Source: CAADGU01 sp035444285 (GTDB lineage: Bacteria; Chloroflexota; Anaerolineae; Promineifilales; Promineifilaceae). Taken from it: 64,000 nucleotides of DNA. The stretch covers positions 1-64,000 of the forward strand of contig DAOMOK010000010.1 in assembly GCA_035444285.1 (NCBI GenBank). The letters run 5' to 3'. Each line of letters opens with the position of its first letter. Within the stretch, counting starts at the first letter, position 1. This document shows positions 50,125-58,161 of this stretch, piece by piece. Made by a program: the position numbers and the translations under genes. Below the pieces are notes generated by a model that saw only the letters and a program-made list of their open reading frames with translations, searched no databases and had not been told where the DNA came from.

Positions 50125-51732
50125 ATGAAAAGAAGATACGACATCATCATCATCGGCGGGGGGCATAATGGGTTGACGGCCGCAGCTTATCTGGCGAAGG
50201 CGGGTAAATCGGTGCTGGTGCTGGAAAAGCGGGCGGTGTTGGGCGGAGCGGCGGCGACGGAGGAAATCTGGCCCGGCTTCCAGGCCAACACCGGCGCGGA
50301 GGATGCGGGGCTGTTTCAGGACAGCATAGTCAAAGAGCTATTTTTGAAGATGCACGGCCTGGAATTCCGCCAATCCGAGGTGGCGATCTTTGCGCCGCAA
50401 CTGGATGCGCCCGCCGTCACTCTGTACCGGGACGTGGCCAAAAGCCAGCAAGCGATTGCCACCTTCAGCCAGCGTGACGCGGAACGATACCCGGATTTTG
50501 TGGCGCAGGTGAATGGCTTCACGGCCGTGCTGCGCGACATGCTCCTGCAAACCCCACCCAACCTGGGCGAGCCGCACCTGGGTGAACTGGTCGGCTGGGG
50601 CGGCGTGGGTCTCAAGCTGCGGCGCATGGGCGGCGCATCCATGATGGAATTTATGCGCGTCTTGCCCATGCCGCTGCGCGAATATCTGGACGAATGGTTT
50701 GAATCGGACGCACTCAAAGGGGCGCTGGCGGTGGACGGCATCACCGGCACGATGCAAGGCCCCTGGTCGGCGGGCACCACGCTGCAATTTCTGTACCAGC
50801 ATAGCAACGGCTTTCTGGCGCAGCGGGCGGTAGCCGGGGGTATGGGCGCACTGTCCGAAGCGTTAGCCAGCGCCGCCCGCCAAAATGGGGCAGAGATTCG
50901 CACCGGAGCGGGCATCGCCAAAATTCAGGTAGACAATGGGCAGGCGATTGCCGTGCTGTTAGAAAACGGCGACCAGATTCCGGCCAACGTTATCCTTTCC
51001 AGCGCCAGCCCGCGCCATACTTTTTTTGACTTTGTCGGGCCGCAGCAGCTAGAGCCGCGTTTTATGCGGGCGGCGCGGAACATCATCTACCGGGGCAGCA
51101 CGGCCAGACTGCTATTGGCGCTGGACGAACTACCCCATTTTGCGGGGCAGACGGGCGAGGGGCAGTTACACGGCCGTATCCGCCACGCCCCCTCGCTGCT
51201 GTACATTGAAAAAGCGTATGATGCTGCCAAGCACGGCCGTTACGCCCCCCACCCGGTACTGGACATGCAAATCCCCACCCTGACCGACCCCACCCTGGCC
51301 CCACCCGGCAAACATCTGCTCGCCATCACCATCCGCTACGCACCCTACCGTCTGGCGGATAGCAGTTGGGAGAATGAGAGAGAGGGATTGGTCACGGCCG
51401 TACACAACACCCTCACCCCCCTCCTCACCCCGCCGTCTTCGTCGGCGTCTTCGCCGCCGTCACCCCCTCACCCCCTCACCTCCGCACCCGCTCACCTGCT
51501 CACCCCATCAGACTACGAACACACCTACAGCCTGCCCGAAGGCAGCATCTTCCACGGCCAGATGAGCCTGGATCAACTGCTGGTGATGCGCCCGGTACCC
51601 GCCTGGGGTCAATATCGCACCCCCATCGAAAATCTGTACCTCTGCGGCGCCGGTGCACACCCCGGTGGCGGCGTTACCGGCGCACCCGGTTACAACGCGG
51701 CGCAGGCGGTTTTGAATACCAGGGGTTCGTAG
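50125..51732 (+). CDS. FAD-dependent oxidoreductase, paralogue 2
   Basis: Protein of 535 residues with the same layout as its upstream neighbour: DIIIIGGGHNGLTAAAYLAKAGKSVLVLE at the start and CGAGAHPGGGVTGAPGYNAA at the end. A Pro/Ser/His-rich low-complexity insert (PPSSSASSPPSPPHPL) near residue 440 is missing from paralogue 1 and comes from C-rich microsatellite-like DNA. The last residues and the TAG stop are supplied by the hairpin repeat array that follows. The pair may form a heteromer or act in sequence; the substrate is unknown. Confidence 0.87.
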   Translation: MKRRYDIIIIGGGHNGLTAAAYLAKAGKSVLVLEKRAVLGGAAATEEIWPGFQANTGAEDAGLFQDSIVKELFLKMHGLEFRQSEVAIFAPQLDAPAVTLYRDVAKSQQAIATFSQRDAERYPDFVAQVNGFTAVLRDMLLQTPPNLGEPHLGELVGWGGVGLKLRRMGGASMMEFMRVLPMPLREYLDEWFESDALKGALAVDGITGTMQGPWSAGTTLQFLYQHSNGFLAQRAVAGGMGALSEALASAARQNGAEIRTGAGIAKIQVDNGQAIAVLLENGDQIPANVILSSASPRHTFFDFVGPQQLEPRFMRAARNIIYRGSTARLLLALDELPHFAGQTGEGQLHGRIRHAPSLLYIEKAYDAAKHGRYAPHPVLDMQIPTLTDPTLAPPGKHLLAITIRYAPYRLADSSWENEREGLVTAVHNTLTPLLTPPSSSASSPPSPPHPLTSAPAHLLTPSDYEHTYSLPEGSIFHGQMSLDQLLVMRPVPAWGQYRTPIENLYLCGAGAHPGGGVTGAPGYNAAQAVLNTRGS

Positions 51733-51919
51733 TAGGCACTTCAGTGCCGTCAGTGGGCGATAAATCGCCTACTACGAACACAGAATGCCAGGGGTTCGTA
51801 GTAGGCACTTTAGTGCCATCAGTGGGCGATAAATCGCCTACTACGAACGCAGAATGCCAGGGGTTCGTAGTAGGCACTTTAGTGCCGTCAGTGGGCGATA
51901 AATCGCCTACTACGAACGC
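51721..51919. repeat. Three tandem copies of the GTAGTAGGCGATTTATCGCC-type hairpin
   Basis: Units of about 68 bases, each with arms TTCGTAGTAGGCA and the partner GCCTACTACGAA plus an inner GCACTTTAGTGCC hairpin, joined by AGAATGCCAGGGG. The three copies differ at only a few bases. The first supplies the stop codon of the oxidoreductase gene. Confidence 0.9.
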
Positions 51920-51999
51920 AGGCCCACATGCCGGTCAAAGAATTACTACCTTGAGTTTTGTAAGATTTTCCTCTCTGGGGCGTTAATCAGGCAAAAGAG

Positions 52000-52044
52000 A
52001 TCAGAGATTGGAGATTAGAGATTGAATAATCTCCAATCTCAGGT
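52000..52044. repeat. GAGATTGGAGATTAGAGATTG hairpin
   Basis: GAGATTGGAGATTAGAGATTG then AATCTCCAATCTC, just before the sigma factor gene. With the array before it, the 51733-52053 gap contains repeats only. Confidence 0.75.
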
Positions 52045-52053
52045 TAAGTGAAC

Positions 52054-52614
52054 ATGCTTGATAACGACCAAACCCTCATCGAACAGGCCAAACATGACCC
52101 GCAGGCGTTTGCCCGGCTGTATGACCAATACGTAGACCGGATTTACCGCTATGCCTACCGGCAGACGGGGGATGAGGCGCTGGCGCAAGACGTCACGGCC
52201 GTGACCTTTGAACGCGCCCTCCATCACCTGAAGCGGTACGAGTGGCGTGGGCAGAGTGTGCTGGCCTGGCTCTACCGCATTGCCCGCAACGAAGCCATCA
52301 GCCAGCAGCGGCGGCGCAAATGGCTGACCCCCTGGCGGGTGGCGGGGCAAACGGAAACGAGGGTGACGGAAACGGCCGTGCTGCATCATCAGCGCCACGA
52401 AGCCCTGCACCACGCCCTGGCCCGGTTGTCTGCCAAAGACCGGGAGATTATCAGCCTGCGTTTTTTTGAAGAACTGAGCGGTGAGGAAGTGGCCGAGGTG
52501 TTGGGCTGTTCGCCCAATACCCTATACGTCCGGCTGCACCGGGCGCTGAAACGGCTGCAAAGCCAGCTTGAGGCGATGGGTGTGACCGGGGAGGTGAATT
52601 ATGGGAACTTTTAA
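52054..52614 (+). CDS. ECF-type RNA polymerase sigma factor
   Basis: Sigma-70 family factor of about 186 residues with region 2 (ARLYDQYVDRIYRYAYRQTGDEALAQDVTAVTFERAL) and region 4 (ALARLSAKDREIISLRFFEELSGEEVAEVLGCSPNTLYVRLHRALKRL). It lacks the long regions of housekeeping sigma, so it belongs to the ECF group. An alternative GTG start is at 52048. It overlaps the next gene by 14 bases; that gene encodes a single-pass membrane protein and is the probable anti-sigma or sensing partner. Confidence 0.9.
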   Translation: MLDNDQTLIEQAKHDPQAFARLYDQYVDRIYRYAYRQTGDEALAQDVTAVTFERALHHLKRYEWRGQSVLAWLYRIARNEAISQQRRRKWLTPWRVAGQTETRVTETAVLHHQRHEALHHALARLSAKDREIISLRFFEELSGEEVAEVLGCSPNTLYVRLHRALKRLQSQLEAMGVTGEVNYGNF

Positions 52615-54346
52615 CGCAAAGGACGCGAAGGACGCAAAGGGTTTTGAAGAGGTTAAGGGGTTGGTGGCGGAGTTGGAGATGGTGGAGGCACGGCCGTATG
52701 CACCGGATGCGCCGACTCCGTTCAAACAAGAACTGCGTGGGCGGCTGCTGCAAAAACATGAACGGCCAGGGTTGTCCTGGGCGGAGATGGGGCGGTTGTG
52801 GCGCTTTGCAGGCACGGCCGTGGCGCTGTTGCTTCTGGCAGTGGCAGTAGGGCTGTTTTGGACGGCGATTTCTGACCGGGGCACGGCCGTTGGTCCGGCG
52901 CAGGATACGATTGTGGTGGCAACACGGACGGCCGTGCCTGAATCAAACAGTGGCGAAAGGATGCCCACCATAGCCAGTGCCGATAACCTGGCCGTTCAGC
53001 TTGGCGAATATCTGCGTCTGACCGGTTTTACGTTGAACCAGAGTCGCCGGTTGGGGACAAGAACCATTACATTATCCGATGGCACCGAAATCCCTCAAGA
53101 ATCAGAGTGGAATGAATTGCGCCTGACGCTGAACTGGCAGGTTCTCACACCTCTGCCACACGACGATTTCACCCTTATGTTTCACCTGACTGATGAGGCG
53201 GGCAAGGTGGTGCAGGCCATTCATATACCCAGCCGGCTACGACCGTGGTCAACCTGGCAAGAAGGGAAACAAATTGCCGATTTTCATGGGCTGCCAATAG
53301 GGGATGAAGTCGCGGCCGGTCATTATTATCTGTGGCTCACTCTGTACGATTCGCGCACCGATGAATGGCTGCCGGTGCAGGCGCCAGAGGGTCAAATCGT
53401 GGTCAAGGAGGGCACGGCCGTGCAGTTGGCCGATTGGCAATATCACCCAGACTATTCGTCCACTTTCGCCGCAAGTGATGTGATTGGTTGGAGCAATCGC
53501 CCGGCCAACGTCATCATTGGCGACGGGATACAACTGGCCGGGTATGACATCGCTGAAGAGGCAACCGGGTTGCGCCTGACGCTGCAATGGCAATCACCTA
53601 ACGGTTGGCCAGAAAACACCCAACTCTTTGTTCACCTCTTGAATGAAAATGGAGAGATGGTCTGGCAAACGAATACACAAGCATCCCAAAGTACCAAAGA
53701 CAACCTGTTGCTAGAGCCGGAACTCGACGGCCGTTACGACATCATCATCGGCCTGTATGACCCCAGCACCGGGCAGCGGCTGCCGGTCACAGCGGGGAAT
53801 GAACGCATGGTGGTAGATGGCGGTACGGCCGTGTGGCTGACTGATTGGGAATTTACAGCGAAACCGTTGTGCGGCGAAGGCTTCTACGACGGCAACACGT
53901 TCCAGATTCGGCCCTGCGGCACTGTTGGCAATGATGACCGTATTCTTTTTGCCCTGCAAAAGGCACGGCCGTCGGCCAATGCCCTGGTGGAAATCGAAGT
54001 GACGGTGAATTATGAGCCTGTATCAGATAAAGAATTGTTCCTAAAATTGCACTACGCCGCGCCTAATTGGGAATCATTCACGGGCGGCGGCCGTATGCCC
54101 ATTGATGGCATGAGCGACTATATCCCCCTGAACCCGGCCGAAAGCAGCGTGACCATCACCTTTACCGGCAACCCGGCGGAAATGGCGCAAATTGTGGGCA
54201 CCGACCGGCCCGCGCTGGTGGTGCAACTGGCGTATTTTGTAGAGGGGGCGAACGGCCGTGAACTCAAAATTCTGGACATGCAAACCTACCCCAACGCCCT
54301 TGACCTGTCTAACCCGGACGAAGTGCGTTATGAGGTGATCCCCTAG
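52601..54346 (+). CDS. Single-pass membrane protein, probable partner of the ECF sigma factor
   Basis: Protein of 581 residues. The cytoplasmic N-terminus of about 65 residues begins with a repeat-derived NAKDAKDAKG, then LVAELEMVEARPYAPD and PFKQELRGRLL, in the position of an anti-sigma domain. One transmembrane helix follows (AVALLLLAVAVGLFWTAI, near 72-90). Outside are two beta-rich repeats with the theme LRLTLxWQ ... FVHLxxExG ... GxYxxxIGLYDPxTGxxLPV, and a C-terminal domain with FTGNPAEMAQIVG. No zinc HxxxCxxC motif is present, so it is not a classic ZAS anti-sigma. It probably senses an outside signal or the envelope (inference). Confidence 0.78.
   Translation: MGTFNAKDAKDAKGFEEVKGLVAELEMVEARPYAPDAPTPFKQELRGRLLQKHERPGLSWAEMGRLWRFAGTAVALLLLAVAVGLFWTAISDRGTAVGPAQDTIVVATRTAVPESNSGERMPTIASADNLAVQLGEYLRLTGFTLNQSRRLGTRTITLSDGTEIPQESEWNELRLTLNWQVLTPLPHDDFTLMFHLTDEAGKVVQAIHIPSRLRPWSTWQEGKQIADFHGLPIGDEVAAGHYYLWLTLYDSRTDEWLPVQAPEGQIVVKEGTAVQLADWQYHPDYSSTFAASDVIGWSNRPANVIIGDGIQLAGYDIAEEATGLRLTLQWQSPNGWPENTQLFVHLLNENGEMVWQTNTQASQSTKDNLLLEPELDGRYDIIIGLYDPSTGQRLPVTAGNERMVVDGGTAVWLTDWEFTAKPLCGEGFYDGNTFQIRPCGTVGNDDRILFALQKARPSANALVEIEVTVNYEPVSDKELFLKLHYAAPNWESFTGGGRMPIDGMSDYIPLNPAESSVTITFTGNPAEMAQIVGTDRPALVVQLAYFVEGANGRELKILDMQTYPNALDLSNPDEVRYEVIP
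52612..52642. repeat. ACGCAAAGGACGCGAAGG in-frame short repeat
   Basis: Three near copies of ACGCAAAGG at the start of the membrane-protein gene encode NAKDAKDAKG. The sequence is a simple 9-10 base repeat unlike the rest of the gene. Confidence 0.75.
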
Positions 54347-54443
54347 TACCCGTATTCGGTAATCCGTATCCCGTAATCCGAAGGCTCTACCTCTGGAAAA
54401 TCTGTCGGATAACGGTATACGGACTTCGGGATACGGATACTGG
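54345..54443. repeat. CGTAATCCGTATCC-type hairpin
   Basis: Words CCCGTATTCGGTAATCCG / CCGTAATCCGAAGG pair with CGGATAACGGTATACGG and CGGGATACGGATAC. Related arrays are at 55243-55313 and 62492-62545. Confidence 0.7.
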
Positions 54444-54497
54444 AATGCAAAAGGCCCTCAGGGTCTTACACCATGTGCCGGACACGGCCGTCGTGGT

Positions 54498-54537
54498 TAC
54501 AATACTCCCATTTCCCCATGTGGTGGAAAATGGGAGT
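54498..54537 (+). promoter_or_regulatory. Possible promoter and leader hairpin before the HAD gene
   Basis: TACAAT at 54498-54503 could be a -10 box; no good -35 box is seen. The short leader then holds CTCCCATTT and AAATGGGAG (54505-54536), a nine-bp stem that ends seven bases before the ATG and would cover the ribosome site when folded. Confidence 0.4.
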
Positions 54538-54542
54538 TTGTT

Positions 54543-55232
54543 ATGTATGACGTAATCGCTTTTGACGCCGACGACACCTTGTGGCCGAATGAACATCTCT
54601 ACATTATGAAACGGGATCAGTTTATTGAGATGTTACGGCCGTATGCCGACCCCGACCACATTGGTAACACCCTCGACCAGACGGAGATTGCCAACCTGCG
54701 CTACTATGGCTACGGCATCAAATCCTTTGCCCTTTCCATGGTAGAAACGGCCGTGCATCTGACCAACGGCCGTGTCTCCGGCGACACCATCCAGGCCATT
54801 TTGCAATTCAGCAAGGAGATGCGCGACCATCCGGTGCAGGTGTTTGAGGGGGTCACGGCCGTGTTAGATGAACTACAACCCCACTACCGGCTCATGATCA
54901 TCACCAAAGGCGACCTGTTTGAGCAGGAGTCCAAAATTGCCCGCTCCGGCATCGCCGACCGCTTCCATACCATCGAAGTGGTCAGCGAAAAAGAAGCCGA
55001 GACGTATGACGCCCTGCTGCACAAATACGGCATCGCCCCCAGCCGCTTCCTGATGGTGGGCAACTCGGTGCGCTCCGATATTTTGCCGGTGGTGGAAATT
55101 GGCGGCACGGCCGTCCACATCCCCCACGCCACCACCTGGGCGCATGAACTTGTGCCCCACGCCGACCGCAGCGGCTACACCGAACTGGCGCACATCAGCC
55201 AGCTTCCGGGTTGGCTGGCGGCACGGCCGTGA
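54543..55232 (+). CDS. HAD-superfamily hydrolase
   Basis: Protein of 229 residues. Motif I FDADDTLW has nucleophile Asp8 and Asp10. The cap region is helical. Motif II is MIITKGD (Thr), a lysine follows in SEKEAETYD, and motif IV is VGNSVRSDILP. The general form fits a phosphatase of the phosphoglycolate/beta-phosphoglucomutase type; the substrate is unknown. The protein contains four TAV or NGR tripeptides from ACGGCCGT sites. Confidence 0.9.
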   Translation: MYDVIAFDADDTLWPNEHLYIMKRDQFIEMLRPYADPDHIGNTLDQTEIANLRYYGYGIKSFALSMVETAVHLTNGRVSGDTIQAILQFSKEMRDHPVQVFEGVTAVLDELQPHYRLMIITKGDLFEQESKIARSGIADRFHTIEVVSEKEAETYDALLHKYGIAPSRFLMVGNSVRSDILPVVEIGGTAVHIPHATTWAHELVPHADRSGYTELAHISQLPGWLAARP

Positions 55233-55242
55233 AAGGGATAGA

Positions 55243-55313
55243 ATCCCGTAATCCGTAAAACGTAATCCGTGGACCGATATCGGATTTCGGAAAACGGATA
55301 ACGGATTACGCAA
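55243..55313. repeat. CGTAATCCGTAAAACG hairpin
   Basis: ATCCCGTAATCCGTAAAACGTAATCCGTGG pairs with CGGATTTCGGAAAACGGATAACGGATTACG. Between the HAD and ABC transporter genes. Confidence 0.75.
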
Positions 55314-55314
55314 C

Positions 55315-56223
55315 ATGATAGACACCGAAAACCTCACCAAACAGTTTGACAGCCACACGGCCGTAGACCGGCTGACCCTACACATTGGCGAAGGCGAAGT
55401 CTTTAGTTTCCTCGGCCCTAACGGCGCGGGCAAAACCACGACCGTGCGCATGCTCACCTGCCTGATTGCGCCCACGCAGGGACGCGCCACCGTCATGGGC
55501 TACGAAGTGGGCAAAGACAACCAGGACATTCGCCGCCACGTGGGGCTGCTGACGGAAACGCCGGGCATGTATGATCGCCTCTCCGCCCACAAAAACCTGA
55601 CCATCTACGCCGAACTATATGAAGTAAAAGACGTGCCCGGTCAGGTGGAAAAGTATCTGCGGATGTTGGGCTTGTGGGAGCGCCGTCAAGACGCCGCCGG
55701 TACGTTCAGCAAGGGCATGAAACAAAAATTAGCCATCGCCCGTGCCCTGCTGCATGAACCCAAAATCCTCTTTCTGGATGAACCGACCGCCGGGCTGGAC
55801 CCGGAAGCAGCCAAGCTGATACGGGACTTCATTCTGGAAGTGAAAGAGCAGGGACGCACCATCTTCCTGACCACGCACAATCTGGATGAAGCCGACCGCC
55901 TTTGTGACCGCGTTGCCGTCTTCAACCAACGGCTGCGGGTAATTGACACGCCACAAGGATTGCGCCAGGAGATGTACGGCCGTCAGGTTGTCTTTCATCT
56001 GGCTGAACCGGCTGCCCCTCACCAGCCCACTCTGCAAAACCTGCCCTACATCAACCGGCTGGAAGCGGTAGACAACAAACTGGTCATCGCCCTGGACGAC
56101 CCCGAAGCACACAACCCCGAACTCATCCGCCTGCTCGTCAACGCCGGGGCCAACATCCAGTTTGTCGGCGAACTGCGCCATTCGCTAGAAGATATTTACC
56201 TGCGCCTCGTTAATGAATCCTAA
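55315..56223 (+). CDS. ABC transporter ATP-binding protein
   Basis: ABC ATPase of 302 residues. Walker A GPNGAGKT (34-41), Q-loop near LLTETPGMYDRLSAHKNL, signature FSKGMKQKLAIARAL (a variant of LSGGQ), Walker B ILFLDEPTAGLDPEA, and the switch histidine in LTTHNLDEAD. The C-terminal extension of about 80 residues is typical of drug/lipid/Na+ exporters (NatA/CcmA type). It pairs with the permease gene 82 bases downstream, with a hairpin in between. Confidence 0.93.
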   Translation: MIDTENLTKQFDSHTAVDRLTLHIGEGEVFSFLGPNGAGKTTTVRMLTCLIAPTQGRATVMGYEVGKDNQDIRRHVGLLTETPGMYDRLSAHKNLTIYAELYEVKDVPGQVEKYLRMLGLWERRQDAAGTFSKGMKQKLAIARALLHEPKILFLDEPTAGLDPEAAKLIRDFILEVKEQGRTIFLTTHNLDEADRLCDRVAVFNQRLRVIDTPQGLRQEMYGRQVVFHLAEPAAPHQPTLQNLPYINRLEAVDNKLVIALDDPEAHNPELIRLLVNAGANIQFVGELRHSLEDIYLRLVNES

Positions 56224-56232
56224 ACCAGGTTC

Positions 56233-56287
56233 GTAGTAGGCGATTTATCACCGTACCGCTGTCGGACGGCGATAAATCGCCTACTAC
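56233..56287. repeat. GTAGTAGGCGATTTATC hairpin between ABC genes
   Basis: Arms GTAGTAGGCGATTTATC and GATAAATCGCCTACTAC with a 21-base centre. Member of the family at 23783 and 51721. Confidence 0.85.
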
Positions 56288-56305
56288 AAACGCGGAAACA
56301 AACCC

Positions 56306-57100
56306 ATGAAAAAAATCCGCACCATCATCGGCAAAGAATGGGCCGAAGTATTCAAGAACCGGCTCGTTCTCTTCTCCGTTATCTTCCTGCCACTCATCCT
56401 CACCATCCTCCCCCTGGCAACCATCTGGGGCATGAGCCGCTTCCCCGCCAGCACCTCTACTAACGTCTCGCCAGAGGAGATGGAATTCTTCGGCGATCTG
56501 TGCGTGGGTCTCAGCGAAAACGAATGTGTCATGGTCTACACCCTCAGCCTGTACACGTTGCTCTTTATGATCCTGCCGGTGATGATTCCCGTCACCATCG
56601 CCGCCTACAGCATTGTCGGCGAAAAAGCCACCCGCAGCCTGGAACCCCTGTTAGCCACCCCCATTACCGACATTGAACTGCTCAGCGGTAAAGCCGTAGC
56701 CGCCATCGTCCCGGCCATCCTGGCTACCTGGCTGGCCTACATGGTGTACGCCATCGGCGCGGTCATCATGTTGGGTACAGAACTAACGCTGGCTTATGTA
56801 TTTGCCCCTGTCTGGGTTTTGGCAATTTTTGTGGTGGGACCGTTGATGACGTTTCTTTCCGTTAGCATCGCCATCATGGTTTCCGCCCGCGTCACCGACC
56901 CGCGTGTGGCCGAGCAGTTGTCCGGCCTGGTGGTGCTGCCCATCATCCTGCTGCTGGTCGGTCAATCCGTCGGCTGGATCGTGGTCAGCCAGGACATGAT
57001 TTACCTTATCGGCGTGATTGTACTGATTCTGGATGTCGTCTTAGGTTTTATCACCATCAAATCCTTCCAGCGGGAAACAATTTTGACGCAGTGGAAATAG
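56306..57100 (+). CDS. ABC transporter permease (ABC-2 type)
   Basis: Membrane protein of 264 residues. It begins KKIRTIIGKEWAEVFKNRLVL, the usual ABC-2 permease start, then has about six transmembrane segments with a larger outer loop after the first (SRFPASTSTNVSPEEMEFFG) and the conserved GEKATRSLEPLLATPITDIELLSGK cytoplasmic motif. Together with the ATP-binding protein encoded just upstream it forms an exporter; the cargo is unknown. No ACGGCCGT site is present. Confidence 0.9.
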   Translation: MKKIRTIIGKEWAEVFKNRLVLFSVIFLPLILTILPLATIWGMSRFPASTSTNVSPEEMEFFGDLCVGLSENECVMVYTLSLYTLLFMILPVMIPVTIAAYSIVGEKATRSLEPLLATPITDIELLSGKAVAAIVPAILATWLAYMVYAIGAVIMLGTELTLAYVFAPVWVLAIFVVGPLMTFLSVSIAIMVSARVTDPRVAEQLSGLVVLPIILLLVGQSVGWIVVSQDMIYLIGVIVLILDVVLGFITIKSFQRETILTQWK

Positions 57101-57102
57101 GG

Positions 57103-57138
57103 AGCAAGTAGCAGGTGGCAAGTAGCAAGTGGCAAGTG
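57103..57138. repeat. GCAAGTAGCAGGTGGCAAGT ladder
   Basis: Repeated AGTAGCAGGTGGCA / AGTGGCAAGT words between the permease and peptidase genes. Its complement words appear at 16060-16098. No internal inverted partner. Confidence 0.6.
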
Positions 57139-57160
57139 ATCTGCAACCAAAAAATCACTT

Positions 57161-58114
57161 ATGGCAGTAGATAACATCAACCTCGCCGGTCTCAAAATCG
57201 GCCATGCGGCTGATGAACAGTTCAACACCGGCTGCACGGTGTTTTTGTGCCCACCGGAGACGGTGGGTGGTGTGGATGCCCGTGGCCCGGCCCCCGGCAG
57301 CCGCGAGTTGACGCTGTTGGAACTGGACAAACCCATCCAGACGGTTCACGCCGTCTTGCTCACCGGCGGCAGCGCCTTTGGTCTGGCAGCGGCCGATGGT
57401 ATCATGCGCTACCTGGGCGAACGGGACATCGGCCACTGGACGCCCATCCGCCGCATCCCCATTGTGCCCGCCGCCGTCGTGTACGACCTCTTTTTCAGCC
57501 AGGGGCAGCGCATGCCAGACGCTGATATGGGCTACCAGGCCTGCCTGAACGCCAGCGAGACAGAATTTGCCCAGGGCAATGTGGGTGTGGGCATGGGTGT
57601 GACGGTGGGCAAATGGGGCGGGCGCGAAGGGTTTATGAAGGGCGGTTTTGGGCTGGCCTGTGTGGAACAAGAAGGGCTGGTGGTGGGCGCAGCCGCAGTG
57701 GTAAACGCCATTGGCGATGTGGTCAATGAGGATGGTTCTGTATTGGCCGGGGCGCGTCATCCCGATGGTGGTTGGCTGGTAGCGGGAAATCCATACCGCC
57801 GGTTTGCGCCACGGCCGTTGCCGACACCATCAACACTCACCAACACCACCCTCGTTGTCGTCTGGACCAATGCTGTTTTGACAAAAGTTGAAGCCAACCG
57901 GTTGGCGCAGCGGGCGCATGATGGCCTGGCCATCGCCATCCGCCCGGTACACACCACTCACGATGGCGACGTGGCCTTTGCCCTGGCTACCGGGCAGGTG
58001 GAAGCGAATTTTGATCTGGTGGCGAACACGGCCGTACACGCCACCGCCGCCGCTATCCGCAATAGCGTGTGCTTTGCCCGGTCGGTGGGGGACATTCCTG
58101 GTCTGGCAGTGTAA
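57161..58114 (+). CDS. P1 family peptidase (DmpA-like Ntn hydrolase)
   Basis: Protein of 317 residues. N-terminal LKIGHAADEQFNTGCTVFLCP, then GGVDARGPAPGSRELTLLE and LLTGGSAFGLAAADGIMRYLGE. The self-cleavage/nucleophile site is in the LTNTTLVVVWTNA block near residue 228, giving an N-terminal Thr after autoproteolysis. The family includes aminopeptidases and peptide amidases acting on beta- or D-peptides. No signal peptide is seen, so it is cytoplasmic. Confidence 0.9.
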   Translation: MAVDNINLAGLKIGHAADEQFNTGCTVFLCPPETVGGVDARGPAPGSRELTLLELDKPIQTVHAVLLTGGSAFGLAAADGIMRYLGERDIGHWTPIRRIPIVPAAVVYDLFFSQGQRMPDADMGYQACLNASETEFAQGNVGVGMGVTVGKWGGREGFMKGGFGLACVEQEGLVVGAAAVVNAIGDVVNEDGSVLAGARHPDGGWLVAGNPYRRFAPRPLPTPSTLTNTTLVVVWTNAVLTKVEANRLAQRAHDGLAIAIRPVHTTHDGDVAFALATGQVEANFDLVANTAVHATAAAIRNSVCFARSVGDIPGLAV

Positions 58115-58149
58115 ACTAATTTCCTGTAGACGGCCGTACCCCTCTATCA

Positions 58150-58155
58150 TACAAT
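58150..58155 (+). promoter_or_regulatory. -10-like box close to the corA start
   Basis: TACAAT (with an overlapping TATCAT at 58145) sits six bases before the corA ATG and there is no Shine-Dalgarno sequence. The same geometry as at tex suggests a leaderless transcript. Confidence 0.4.
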
Positions 58156-58161
58156 GCGCCC

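Noticed and set aside
51721..51919. Possible CRISPR array (three repeats)
   Set aside because: The repeats are 68-bp palindromes joined by constant sequence; there are no unique spacers.
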